Below are positions 1 to 7,641 of a DNA stretch of 15,418 nt, in pieces; the first letter of the stretch is position 1, and every line of letters starts with the position of its first letter. The notes under the pieces were generated by a model that was given only the letters and a program-made list of their open reading frames with translations, was not told the origin of the DNA and ran no database searches. Origin of the DNA: Candidatus Poribacteria bacterium (GTDB lineage: Bacteria; Poribacteria; DTPJ01; WJIO01); the NCBI GenBank assembly GCA_014730235.1, contig WJIO01000413.1, positions 1 through 15,418 on the forward strand. Reading direction: 5' to 3'. The position numbers were made by a program, and so were the translations under genes.

Positions 1-342
1 CCATCCTGTAGCTTTATGGATAAAACGGAATGTCGGGTGGGTAACATATAAATGTTGGAATTGACGTAAAACTGGTAATAACGACTTTTTACAGGATTTT
101 GTATGCGCTCGGATACGTTGTTATCATATCCTAAACCCATTTTGAATTTTGTGCTGACCTGGGAAATTAGTCCTGAATTCTTCTCCGATTCGCCGCAAAC
201 CGGACTGACACCAGACAGGATAAGGTATATTGAAAGGCATAAAATCAGTATTGACCGGTAACAGGATAAAATATCCCTCTTAACTTCATGGTAATTCCAT
301 GCCAGATGTTCTTGACAAAAAGATTCCAGAAATTTAAAGGAT
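1..342. other. Region without a convincing gene
   Basis: This stretch lies downstream of the long minus-strand operon. All six frames are broken often, and the only open stretch with a plausible ribosome site is the 52-codon ORF at 103-261 (listed separately). Frame 2 of the plus strand is open from base 2 to a TGA at 62-64, so the first 60 bases could be the tail of a plus-strand gene entering from the left, but that is too short to judge. A short inverted repeat (CATGG, 5-base loop, CCATG; 287-301) and a weak 5-bp stem near 330-350 followed by a T-run on the minus strand are the only terminator-like traces for the operon ending at 343. I see no tRNA, rRNA or repeat-element copy here. Confidence 0.5.
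103..261 (+). CDS. Possible small ORF, 52 codons, uncertain
   Basis: An ATG at 103 is preceded by AGGA (93-96) at a 6-base spacing and opens 52 codons ending in TAA at 259-261. The product has no signal peptide, membrane segment or motif I recognise. Its composition is protein-like (SPEFFSDSP, DRIRYIERHK) but it has no neighbour on the same strand to support it, and a stop at 79-81 closes the frame upstream. It could equally be a remnant of a decayed gene, because frames 1 and 2 of this stretch each carry short open segments that break. The ribosome-binding-like sequence is the only positive evidence. Confidence 0.22.
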   Translation: MRSDTLLSYPKPILNFVLTWEISPEFFSDSPQTGLTPDRIRYIERHKISIDR

Positions 343-1545
343 TTATTTCGCGGTTTTATTTTCCAGGTGATCCTGCCGCGTTTCTTCACCCTTTCCTGTC
401 TCCGATTTTTCTATTTCATCCGCCTTTTTATAAAAGGTGTCTGCTTTTTCTTTTATTGTCTCTAACTGCTCTTTTAGTTTCTGTTTTTGTCTTTCAAGGA
501 GAACTATGGCCTCTTCCAATTGATTAACCGGGCTTCCGTTGAAATCAGCAGATACTCCATTACGCTCAACCACCGTTCTGCTAATAGAAACAGGAGGTGT
601 CTGCGCGTCTGATTCTGATAATCTTTTATCTGAGGTATCCACAGTATCCACGCCGTCAGGTAAAGGCGCATCAATATTATTACTATCTTCACTGAATCTG
701 CCGGATTCCGTCGAATCATTGGTTTTGGTTATAGGTTCAGTGTTTACGGTTGAGGTCTCTTCACTATTTTTCGGATTGCTTAACTGAGCCCTTTCGTTTT
801 CTGAATTGGCAACCAGTTCCTCTTTTAATATACGCTCATTGAAGAAGTTTATTTCCTCCGCAAATTCACCCAGTTTTGATCTGGTATCCAATTCCTCTTT
901 CAGTTTTTCTATTCTGGCGTTAATTCTATCAATCCCACTGGAATATTTAGCCGCAAAATCGTTTATCAGGTCGGCTTTTTCCCTGATTTCCTGGGGGCCG
1001 TCGTATTCTTTTATTTCGATTTTTGATATGTCCAGAATTTCAATATCCTGCTCTTGATTTTTCGTTAATTTCTCTTTTGCTGTTCTAATCTCATTAAGTT
1101 CCTCCAGAATTTCTTTCTGTTCCGCAGGTTCCTGAGACTTATCCAGCTTATCTATTAGAATTTCTATATATTTATCATACTCCTTTCCCAATTCATCTTT
1201 CTTTACCGAAATACTTTTTTCTATATCATAAATCTGTTTTTCCAGAGCCTGTATATTCTCAGACAGATTCTGAGCATGGCGCAGCTTTCGGGACAGCTTA
1301 AACCTTCCGATTATACCCAATCCTCCTTGAGATTGAATTTTTAGCTCATCTATTTCGTAAGAAAGTTTATCGCTTTCCTTTAATAATATCTGCATCTCTG
1401 AATCTAGCTTTGCTTTTTGATTTTGCAGGCTTTGTAACTGCTCTTCTAATCTGGAAATACTGACTTCCGCTGATTGTGCAAAAACACACACAACCATAAG
1501 AAGAAGCGATACAAAGCTGATAAAAAGTGTCTTGTTTTTTCCCAT
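343..1545 (-). CDS. Exported coiled-coil protein of unknown function
   Basis: The 400-residue product starts with a basic MGKNK, a hydrophobic stretch (about 7-23) and an Ala-rich end (FAQSAE), a typical Sec signal peptide, so it is probably periplasmic or outer-surface. After cleavage comes a long, highly charged heptad-rich region (about 28-245) with a short Gly-rich break (SQGGLGIIGR, about 72-81). A Ser/Thr/Asn/Asp-rich linker follows (about 250-335), then a second coiled coil (about 340-385) and a charged tail. No enzymatic domain is visible. It is last in the operon, 27 bases after the response regulator, with AGGTGA nine bases before its ATG. A role as an envelope scaffold or a signalling partner of the adjacent histidine kinase is only inference. 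Low-complexity coiled coils match many proteins superficially, so a named family would be unsafe. Confidence 0.8.
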   Translation of the reverse strand: MGKNKTLFISFVSLLLMVVCVFAQSAEVSISRLEEQLQSLQNQKAKLDSEMQILLKESDKLSYEIDELKIQSQGGLGIIGRFKLSRKLRHAQNLSENIQALEKQIYDIEKSISVKKDELGKEYDKYIEILIDKLDKSQEPAEQKEILEELNEIRTAKEKLTKNQEQDIEILDISKIEIKEYDGPQEIREKADLINDFAAKYSSGIDRINARIEKLKEELDTRSKLGEFAEEINFFNERILKEELVANSENERAQLSNPKNSEETSTVNTEPITKTNDSTESGRFSEDSNNIDAPLPDGVDTVDTSDKRLSESDAQTPPVSISRTVVERNGVSADFNGSPVNQLEEAIVLLERQKQKLKEQLETIKEKADTFYKKADEIEKSETGKGEETRQDHLENKTAK

Positions 1546-1572
1546 TGTTATTAATCACCTGATTTTTATTTA

Positions 1573-2952
1573 TTAAATCATCTCGTATTTTTCAAGTTTA
1601 TAATAAAGCGCGCTGGTTTTCAAACCCAGAATCCGGGCAGCTTCGGTTTTTACTCCTTTGGATTTTTCCATAGCTCTTGCTATAAGCTGACGTTCTAAAT
1701 CTTCCAGGGCCTCTACCAGAGGCATATCCTCATGCAGTAGGTTCAGGGTTGTCCTGCTGGGATCGTTAAGCAGTATAGGAAGATCGTTTAGACCTATCTC
1801 ATCATTTTCTGATAATACCACAGTGCGTTCAATGACGTTTTCCAGTTCCCTTACATTGCCAGGCCAGACATATTTACTTAACTCCTGCATGGCTTCGGGG
1901 GTTATATGGCTTTGCTTTTTGTTTAGCTGGGAGGATTTTTTCCTGAGAAAATGCTCAACAAGATAGGGTATATCCTCTTTACGCTCCCGTAATGGTGGCA
2001 GTTCCAGAGGAATAATGTTTAACCTGTAAAACAGATCTTCCCTGAATTCCTCATCTGTCACCATTTCTATAAGATTCTTATTTGTGGCTGAAATAATCCT
2101 TACATCAATGCTTATGGTATCCTCGCCGCCTACCCTTTCCAGTTCCCTTTCTTGTAAAACCCTTAGGAGTTTTACCTGGGTTGCCAGTGGAACATCGCCA
2201 ATTTCATCCAGAAATATGGTTCCCCTATGGGCCAACTCAAAACGCCCTTTTCTCCGCCTGGTGGCCCCGGTGAAAGAGCCTTTTTCGTGTCCGAATAATT
2301 CACTTTCCAATACACCTTCGGCAAGAGCGCCGCAATTTACCTTTACAAAAGGTGCATCTTTTCTGTTGCTGTGGAAGTGTATGGCCCTTGCTACCAGTTC
2401 CTTACCTGTGCCGCTTTCACCGTATATCAGCACGGAGGAGTCGCTTTTTGCCACCTTTTTTATCTGATCAAAGACCTTTAACATGCTTTCAGATTTACCC
2501 ACGATCTCACCAAAGTTATATTGTATATCTATCTCTTCCCGAAGATACTGGTTTTCTTCACCAAGACGCTTTTCAGCCTGCCGGGCTTGTCTGAATTTAA
2601 GGACTTTATCAACTTTTAACCCGAATTCGCTGAGGGATGAAAAAGGCTTGGTAATGAAATCCGCCGCTCCCTTTTTCATGGCCTTAACGGCCACGTCAAT
2701 TGTGCCATAAGCTGTAATAAGGATTGAATCCAGTTCTTCGTCAATTTCCCGGACAGCATCCAACACTTCCAGACCATTCATCCCCTCCATCTTGTAATCA
2801 GTAATTACAAGATCAAAGCTTTCTTTGCGGCACAACTCCACACCTTCAGGGCCATTGGATACAGCTATAACCTCATGATCCGATTTCCTGAGAAATTGGG
2901 ACATACCATCCCGCATGGTCTCGTTGTCTTCTATCAAAAGGATCTTACTCAT
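1573..2952 (-). CDS. Sigma54-dependent response regulator (NtrC/AtoC-type)
   Basis: This 459-residue cytoplasmic transcription activator has three parts. The receiver domain (1-120) carries acidic E8/D9, phospho-acceptor D52, T80 and K102. The AAA+ sigma54-interaction domain (about 147-380) carries Walker A GESGTGKE (178-185), the sigma54-contact loop GSFTGA (225-230), Walker B TIFLDE (245-250) and arginine-finger region FREDLFYRLN (303-312). A Fis-type helix-turn-helix follows (about 415-459, KTEAARILGLKTSALYYKL). In the family, phosphorylation drives hexamer assembly and ATP-driven opening of sigma54-RNA polymerase. Its ATG overlaps the kinase stop codon by four bases (ATGA), so the adjacent kinase is almost certainly its partner. 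The contact loop has Ser where Ala is usual, a naturally occurring conservative variant. I found no -24/-12 (GG-N10-GC) promoter in the intergenic regions, so its targets are probably elsewhere. Confidence 0.95.
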   Translation of the reverse strand: MSKILLIEDNETMRDGMSQFLRKSDHEVIAVSNGPEGVELCRKESFDLVITDYKMEGMNGLEVLDAVREIDEELDSILITAYGTIDVAVKAMKKGAADFITKPFSSLSEFGLKVDKVLKFRQARQAEKRLGEENQYLREEIDIQYNFGEIVGKSESMLKVFDQIKKVAKSDSSVLIYGESGTGKELVARAIHFHSNRKDAPFVKVNCGALAEGVLESELFGHEKGSFTGATRRRKGRFELAHRGTIFLDEIGDVPLATQVKLLRVLQERELERVGGEDTISIDVRIISATNKNLIEMVTDEEFREDLFYRLNIIPLELPPLRERKEDIPYLVEHFLRKKSSQLNKKQSHITPEAMQELSKYVWPGNVRELENVIERTVVLSENDEIGLNDLPILLNDPSRTTLNLLHEDMPLVEALEDLERQLIARAMEKSKGVKTEAARILGLKTSALYYKLEKYEMI

Positions 2953-4388
2953 TTTGTTTCACCTGATTGGGAACTCAAGGGAAGCGAAACGGTGAAAGTC
3001 GTATATTTACCCACTTCGCTTTCCACTGAAATCCTGCCACCATTGGCTTCTACTGTTCTTTTTACTATAGAAAGTCCCAAACCCACACCCTTTTCTTTTG
3101 TTGTGAAGAATGGATCGAAAATGTTTTCCAGATTTCCCGGGGGTATACCAGGGCCTGTATCTGTTATTTCTATATCCACGTAATTTTCCCGAATCTGGCC
3201 TTTTAAAGTTATTTGTCCCTCTCCATTTAAAACCTGAAAGGCATTTTTGAGTATATTGATAAAAACCCTTTTCATCTGCTCTGGATCAACATACACAAGA
3301 GCATTTTCACATTCCATGTCGTTTCTAAAGACCACATCACTTTTGTCATACTCTATAGATAGCAAGAAATATGCCTCATCCATCACAGAGCCAATGGTTA
3401 CTACTTCTGGATTCTGATCCTTTGGTCTGGCATATTCCAAGAATTGGGATATAATGCCGTTAAGATTTCTGACTTCTTTTATTATTTTCTGTGTATGCTC
3501 CCTGGACTCGCCTTCTAATTCGTCGGAAAGAAGTTCCGCGAATATCCCTATTCCACCCAATGGATTTCTTATTTCATGAGCAACGCCGGCCAGCATCATT
3601 CTCAACTGTTTATCCCTTTCAATTATTCCCTTCCTCATGTTTTCCATAGCATGGCCAAGATACCCAAGTTCATCATTTGACTCAATATGGATCTCGCTGT
3701 CCAGATCACCTTTACCTATACCATCAGCAAATCTAACCAGTTTATGTATGGGACTTGTTATTGTTCTGGCAAACAAAAAACCTATGGCTATTGTCATTAA
3801 TACACTTACAAAAGCAAATATTATTACACTGCGTCGAAAACTCCTGATGGTCTGGATAAAGTTCGCGCTGGTGTCCACACCTACTGCTGCTGTAATCTGA
3901 CCGTTGGCCGTGATAGGCGCGTAACCGGACTTGTAATAAATGCCATCATCTCCGGTAAAAAGGACGGTGTATACTGATTCCCCGCTCCACAGGGCTTTAA
4001 GTTCTGTCCTGTCGAACCGAAGTTTTATATACTCAGTTCCTATAGGTACATCAGGTTCGGTGTCAACAAGGCTTTGGTTTTCTCTATCGAATATATAGAC
4101 ACGTTTTACACCGGTGGCTTCTTTTACCTTTTTTATTTTATTGAGAAGGTTTGCGTAGTTTCGTCCCGATTCATCACCAGGAGAAAGCTGAAGGAGGAAT
4201 ATTCCGTCAATCTGAGTTGTGACGGATTGGGCAATTGCAACGAGTTTTTCGCCAAGTTCTCGATCCAGGCTGTTTTTTGTAGTTTGATAAAGAAACCAGC
4301 CGGTAATACCCACAAATATAGTTACAAACAAAACAAAGGTTATAACCAGCTTATTTCCGATCTTTCCTTTGTATGGTCTATAGTTCAT
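2949..4388 (-). CDS. Membrane-bound sensor histidine kinase
   Basis: The 479-residue inner-membrane kinase has transmembrane segment 1 at about 13-34 and an extracytoplasmic sensor region (about 35-183) resembling a single-Cache fold, ending in a 'GYAPI...AAVGVD' pattern. Transmembrane segment 2 is at about 187-208, followed by a HAMP linker (209-262). The HisKA domain has the phosphorylated H271 (AGVAHEIRNPLGG), and the ATPase domain has N-box NILKNAFQ (378-385), G1 DTGPGIP (410-416), F-box DPFF and G2 GVGLGLS (434-440). All catalytic motifs are intact. Cache sensors in this family often bind small carboxylates or amino acids, so a metabolite ligand is plausible but unproven. The start codon overlaps the sugar-kinase stop (ATGA) and the stop overlaps the response-regulator start, so translation of all three is coupled. 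No strong ribosome site precedes it. Confidence 0.95.
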   Translation of the reverse strand: MNYRPYKGKIGNKLVITFVLFVTIFVGITGWFLYQTTKNSLDRELGEKLVAIAQSVTTQIDGIFLLQLSPGDESGRNYANLLNKIKKVKEATGVKRVYIFDRENQSLVDTEPDVPIGTEYIKLRFDRTELKALWSGESVYTVLFTGDDGIYYKSGYAPITANGQITAAVGVDTSANFIQTIRSFRRSVIIFAFVSVLMTIAIGFLFARTITSPIHKLVRFADGIGKGDLDSEIHIESNDELGYLGHAMENMRKGIIERDKQLRMMLAGVAHEIRNPLGGIGIFAELLSDELEGESREHTQKIIKEVRNLNGIISQFLEYARPKDQNPEVVTIGSVMDEAYFLLSIEYDKSDVVFRNDMECENALVYVDPEQMKRVFINILKNAFQVLNGEGQITLKGQIRENYVDIEITDTGPGIPPGNLENIFDPFFTTKEKGVGLGLSIVKRTVEANGGRISVESEVGKYTTFTVSLPLSSQSGETK

Positions 4389-5878
4389 ATTGGGTCTGTA
4401 AAACCAGAGATATACTGATTCCTGTAAATTTGCCTATATATATCCACATTCTGCTCTATTGGTTCAGTTACTTCTTCGCTGTATTTAACCTTACCACAGG
4501 CTTCATTAACATCTGAATATACGCCTATTTCCACACCTGCCATAAGCGCCGCACCTGAAGCCGCCTGTTCCTTATACAAGGCAGACTTAAGCTCTTTCCC
4601 GAATATGTCGGCTGTTATCTGCTTCCATAAAGATGAAGAAAGCCCACCGCCAGCACCCATGAGTCTGGTATTACTGGAATAATCCCCGATTTTCAGGCTG
4701 AGGTGATATAATTCAAATACCACACCTTCCATAACTGCTTTAATCATATTACCATAAGTGTGATTTCGTCTGATCCCTGTGAAGCTGGCTGTAAGGTCAG
4801 GATTTACCCGTGTACCGTTGAGGAAAGGTATAAACGTCAGTCCATCTGATCCAGGACAAACAGAACCGGCAATTTTATCCATCATGGAGTAGATATTTCC
4901 CCCAAAGTTTTTAACGCCAAACATGCTGGCGCATTCTTCTGAGATATTTCTCCACCATTGCAGAGCTGCGCCTCCGGAAAGGGCTGCACCCAAAAGGGAA
5001 AATCCAGACTGGGGAAAACAAAAGACGATGGTTTCCTTCTCTTTATGATAATCACCAACAACAGAAACCTGGCTTCCTGTTCCGATATTAACCAGCATGG
5101 TTTCAGATTTCTGGGAAATTCCGCTGCCTATCATACTCATTGGCTGATCACCGCCACCGATAATTACCGGTATACCTTCTTCAAGACTCGTACAACTGGA
5201 TACTTCCCGGCATATACTGCCATCAACCAATTCCGCAGGAGCAACTTCGGGAAATATTCCGGCAGGCAAACCAAGTTTTTCTATAAGGTTAAAATTCCAG
5301 TTCCGGTTTTGTGTGTGAAAGAAACCCGAGCTTGAGCCGTTTGATGGATCAGTCCGAAAAGTTTGTTGTCCTGTTAACCGCTGTCTCAACCAATCGGTGG
5401 GTAAAAGGACGTGGGCTATGTCATCTTTTTGATATCTGGCATCCCTGGTAAAGCTGTGGTAAACTGTGGGCCCCAGGTAACCTGTGGCTATGCCGCATCC
5501 GCTTTTGTCTACATCATCTCCACCGATTTCCCTTATTTCGTCCAGGAGAATCTGGTCACATCGTTCATCTTCCCAGGTAATAATGTTGCTTATTTCATGA
5601 CCAGCAGAATTATACATAATAGAGCCGTGCATCTGACCTGATAATCCAACAGCCCTGATCTGACTTACTGAAATATCCTCTTCTTTGACTTTTGTCAGGG
5701 ATTTTTTGATGCAATTAACAACTTCATTCCATACATCTTCTGGTCTTTGTTCCAGATAACCATCAACAAGTGTATATCCATATTCATTCTGACTCAGGCC
5801 TGTAGGTTCTCCCGATTCCAGATTTAACACAAGACATTTAACGCTGTTGGTTCCCAGGTCAACACCCAGAGTATACAT
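4385..5878 (-). CDS. FGGY-family sugar kinase, sedoheptulokinase/xylulokinase-like
   Basis: This 497-residue cytoplasmic kinase of the FGGY fold (ribonuclease-H/actin-like, two lobes) phosphorylates a sugar with ATP. Visible motifs are the N-terminal phosphate loop VDLGTNSVK (6-14), substrate-site GLSGQMHG (78-85), GGGDQP with the expected catalytic base D244, IGTGSQ (265-270) and C-terminal adenine-site GAGGGLSSSLWKQ (about 404-416). GQMHG is shared by xylulokinases and sedoheptulokinases. The ITWEDERC (about 100-107), SGCGIATG and TDPSNGSSSGFFHTQ (176-190) segments recall the sedoheptulokinase branch (SDQNAASWGYFNTQ in the human enzyme, from memory) more than E. coli XylB. Substrate is therefore best left open among ketoses. 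A strong GGAGGG lies five bases before the ATG, 12 bases after the PLP-enzyme stop. A sugar kinase translationally coupled to a sensor kinase is uncommon. Confidence 0.88.
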   Translation of the reverse strand: MYTLGVDLGTNSVKCLVLNLESGEPTGLSQNEYGYTLVDGYLEQRPEDVWNEVVNCIKKSLTKVKEEDISVSQIRAVGLSGQMHGSIMYNSAGHEISNIITWEDERCDQILLDEIREIGGDDVDKSGCGIATGYLGPTVYHSFTRDARYQKDDIAHVLLPTDWLRQRLTGQQTFRTDPSNGSSSGFFHTQNRNWNFNLIEKLGLPAGIFPEVAPAELVDGSICREVSSCTSLEEGIPVIIGGGDQPMSMIGSGISQKSETMLVNIGTGSQVSVVGDYHKEKETIVFCFPQSGFSLLGAALSGGAALQWWRNISEECASMFGVKNFGGNIYSMMDKIAGSVCPGSDGLTFIPFLNGTRVNPDLTASFTGIRRNHTYGNMIKAVMEGVVFELYHLSLKIGDYSSNTRLMGAGGGLSSSLWKQITADIFGKELKSALYKEQAASGAALMAGVEIGVYSDVNEACGKVKYSEEVTEPIEQNVDIYRQIYRNQYISGFTDPI

Positions 5879-5890
5879 GAATACCCTCCG

Positions 5891-6988
5891 TTATGTAAGT
5901 TTACCCCTGGCAGCCACTTCCCAACGGGTTTCTACTATATCATTTCTTACTCCGGTTACATAATCAAAAAGATTCACAACCGGGCATACGTGGTTTGGTA
6001 TAATCTCTACTTTATCTCCCACTTCCGGTTTCCTGCCATCGGGTTTTACTGAAAATACCCCATGCTCTTCATAAGCTCTTATTAAATGCAAATGGGGTTT
6101 TCCCTTCACCAATCCGTAAACTCCAAAATCCGATGATTTATCCGAAAAGAAAGACTTGGTTCCCGCGTCTATTATGGCCCTGTCCGGTGCAGGAACACTG
6201 ATAACAGTTGCCAGGACGCTCATAGCACACTGGGATTCTTTAGCTACACCCAGCTTTATCTGGTAATTATCATTGAATACATAAGTTCCGGGTCTGGTTT
6301 CAGTTATGCCGGGAACTGTGCATGTAACCTTAGCGGAAGGTGTAGCACCTACACTGACGACCTCAGTTTCTATATTGTTATCTCTAAGCAGTTGAGCCGT
6401 TTCTACCATCACCTTCCCTGCTTTTAAACCTATCTGCCGCACCTCTTCAAAGTTTTCCGCGCCGTATACGTGACCTTCATGGGTATATATACCCCGGAAT
6501 ATAAGACCTTTCATATTACTGAGCTTTCTGACTATATCCAGGGCAAATTCTCCCGGCAGTACCCCAAGCCTGTTTAATCCCACGTCAATTTTTAATATAA
6601 CAGGAATCCTGGTTCCATGCTGGACAGCCTTTTGGGATATAGGTTCAGCCACTTCAAAGCTGTCAACGCCCACGCTAATATCCGATTTTTGTGATAATTC
6701 CAGCAGTTTATCCAATTTTTCCTGACCAAAGATTACATTTGCGACGAATATATCGTGAATATCCGCTTTTTCTATCATAACCTGTGCTTCACTGAGCTTC
6801 GCACAGGTTATGCCCTTTGCCCCGGCCTGTATTTGTTTTTGGGCTATTTCAGGTATTTTATGGGTTTTTACATGGGGCCTTAAAGTAACTCCATAAGACT
6901 TTGCAAATTCACCCATGGAATTAATATTTTGCTCCATTATATCCAGGTCAATAACAGCAGCAGAAGTATCCAGATCAAGTTTATTCAT
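5891..6988 (-). CDS. PLP enzyme, D-threonine aldolase / D-serine dehydratase-like
   Basis: The 365-residue protein has an alanine-racemase-type N-terminal TIM barrel (about 8-245) with the PLP lysine K41 in RPHVKTHK, and a C-terminal beta domain (about 250-362) with the metal site NHVCP (H333, C335). In the family, members with His-x-Cys resemble the zinc-dependent eukaryotic-type D-serine dehydratase, whereas characterised D-threonine aldolases carry His-x-Asp. The HxC pair therefore leans toward a D-hydroxy-amino-acid dehydratase, but substrate cannot be read from sequence. Length fits the family. The ATG overlaps the end of the VOC gene by eight bases (GATGAATAA), implying translational coupling. 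It probably removes a D-amino acid to a keto acid or aldehyde, which would connect it to the neighbouring small-molecule enzymes. Confidence 0.88.
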   Translation of the reverse strand: MNKLDLDTSAAVIDLDIMEQNINSMGEFAKSYGVTLRPHVKTHKIPEIAQKQIQAGAKGITCAKLSEAQVMIEKADIHDIFVANVIFGQEKLDKLLELSQKSDISVGVDSFEVAEPISQKAVQHGTRIPVILKIDVGLNRLGVLPGEFALDIVRKLSNMKGLIFRGIYTHEGHVYGAENFEEVRQIGLKAGKVMVETAQLLRDNNIETEVVSVGATPSAKVTCTVPGITETRPGTYVFNDNYQIKLGVAKESQCAMSVLATVISVPAPDRAIIDAGTKSFFSDKSSDFGVYGLVKGKPHLHLIRAYEEHGVFSVKPDGRKPEVGDKVEIIPNHVCPVVNLFDYVTGVRNDIVETRWEVAARGKLT

Positions 6989-7364
6989 CTTCTTTTTCCC
7001 AGTTTAAAAGCTGAAGGTTGACTCCATTTAAACCATCAAAGAAAGCCAAAGTCATCCCGGGCATAGCTTCAAAAGGTTCTTTTATAAATTTAACACCTTT
7101 GGCTTTGAGTTCCCTAGCAGCTTCTTCCACGTCATCAACCTGAAATGATATATGATGAAACCCCGGAACGCCCAGTTTTTCATCACCTTCAAAAGCAGCT
7201 TTTGGTATAAGCTCCAGACGAACTCCTCCTGCGTCAACAAAAACACATTCACCTGCTTCTCCCAGAGGAAGACGTTCCACAATTTCCATACCTAAAACTT
7301 CATTATAAAGTTTTACAGCCGCTTCCATATCATCAACCAGAATAGCAATTTTCCATATCTTCAT
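6981..7364 (-). CDS. VOC (glyoxalase/methylmalonyl-CoA epimerase fold) protein
   Basis: The 127-residue single-polypeptide VOC protein has two beta-alpha-beta-beta-beta modules (about 1-60 and 67-120). I place the start at the ATG at 7364. The GTG at 7373 that also opens the frame is part of the ribosome site GAGGTG (7371-7376), which sits six bases before this ATG. Similarity in layout is to methylmalonyl-CoA epimerase and glyoxalase I. Counting the four usual metal positions, E51 (RLEL) and H71 (FHHISF) are present, but the first ligand is K5 (IWKIA) and the last is Q118 (NLQLL), so the metal centre seems altered and the named reactions should not be assumed. It is first in the operon, read from the promoter at 7422-7450, and overlaps the PLP enzyme by eight bases. 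Confidence 0.85.
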   Translation of the reverse strand: MKIWKIAILVDDMEAAVKLYNEVLGMEIVERLPLGEAGECVFVDAGGVRLELIPKAAFEGDEKLGVPGFHHISFQVDDVEEAARELKAKGVKFIKEPFEAMPGMTLAFFDGLNGVNLQLLNWEKEDE

Positions 7365-7370
7365 AATTTT

Positions 7371-7376
7371 CACCTC
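7371..7376 (-). promoter_or_regulatory. Ribosome-binding site deciding the VOC start
   Basis: GAGGTG read on the minus strand, six bases before the ATG at 7364. It contains the GTG that would otherwise be taken as an upstream start, so the shorter 127-codon reading is preferred. Confidence 0.75.
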
Positions 7377-7421
7377 ATCCGGTTTATTAGTTTAATTATA
7401 TGAATGTCACTGAACGACGGT

Positions 7422-7450
7422 ATTCTAACAAATGCAGTATATCAAATCAA
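7422..7450 (-). promoter_or_regulatory. Sigma70-type promoter of the six-gene operon
   Basis: On the minus strand TTGATT (7445-7450) and TAGAAT (7422-7427) are separated by exactly 17 bases, each one or two changes from consensus. Transcription would start near 7415, giving a leader of about 50 bases before the VOC ATG. No other pair as good is visible between the operon and the element at 7522. The 15-bp palindrome at 7458-7472 lies just upstream. Confidence 0.6.
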
Positions 7451-7457
7451 CAGAAAT

Positions 7458-7472
7458 CTGAAATGATTTCAG
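7458..7472. promoter_or_regulatory. 15-bp palindrome upstream of the operon promoter
   Basis: CTGAAAT-G-ATTTCAG is a perfect 7-bp inverted repeat with one central base, eight bases upstream of the -35 box of the operon promoter. Size and position suit an operator or activator site. It could be chance in AT-rich DNA, and no known regulator motif is recognised. Confidence 0.35.
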
Positions 7473-7521
7473 TATCTGAGTCAAGCTACTAAATTTTAGT
7501 TAGTGGTCGTTTAATTAATTT

Positions 7522-7640
7522 GGTTCTTCCGGGTTCAGTTTGGTAAATATAAGAAACTTCTTTATGCTGTCATTACGCCTTCGCAGGAATGACAAGCTGA
7601 GGGAATTTTCAATTATAACCACACTGAGCCCGGAAAAGCC
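7522..7640. mobile_element. MITE-like element copy A (119 bp)
   Basis: A short non-coding element with 23-bp imperfect terminal inverted repeats (7522-7544 and 7618-7640, 19 of 23 matching; outer end GGTTCTTCCGGG). The 73-bp interior holds a hairpin core (TGTCATT 7568-7574 / AATGACA 7588-7594). The interior is identical to copy B apart from one extra T in B. No clear target-site duplication flanks it. Its right end stops one base before the stop codon of the methyltransferase gene (7642-7644), so the methyltransferase transcript runs straight into it and could use its hairpin as a 3' end. The GGYTYTTCCG terminus recalls ISL3-family insertion-sequence ends (from memory), suggesting trans-mobilisation. 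Confidence 0.8.
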
Positions 7641-7641
7641 A

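Noticed and set aside
302-350. Intrinsic terminator after the coiled-coil gene
   Set aside because: The only stem is 5 bp and AT-rich with a short T-run; too weak to call.
288-527. Plus-strand ORF of 79 codons with hydrophobic content
   Set aside because: It lies mostly antisense to the well-supported coiled-coil gene and has a composition typical of a shadow frame.
7374-7521. Sigma54 -24/-12 promoter for autoregulation of the operon
   Set aside because: No GG-N10-GC arrangement was found; the sigma70-type TTGATT-N17-TAGAAT pair fits instead.
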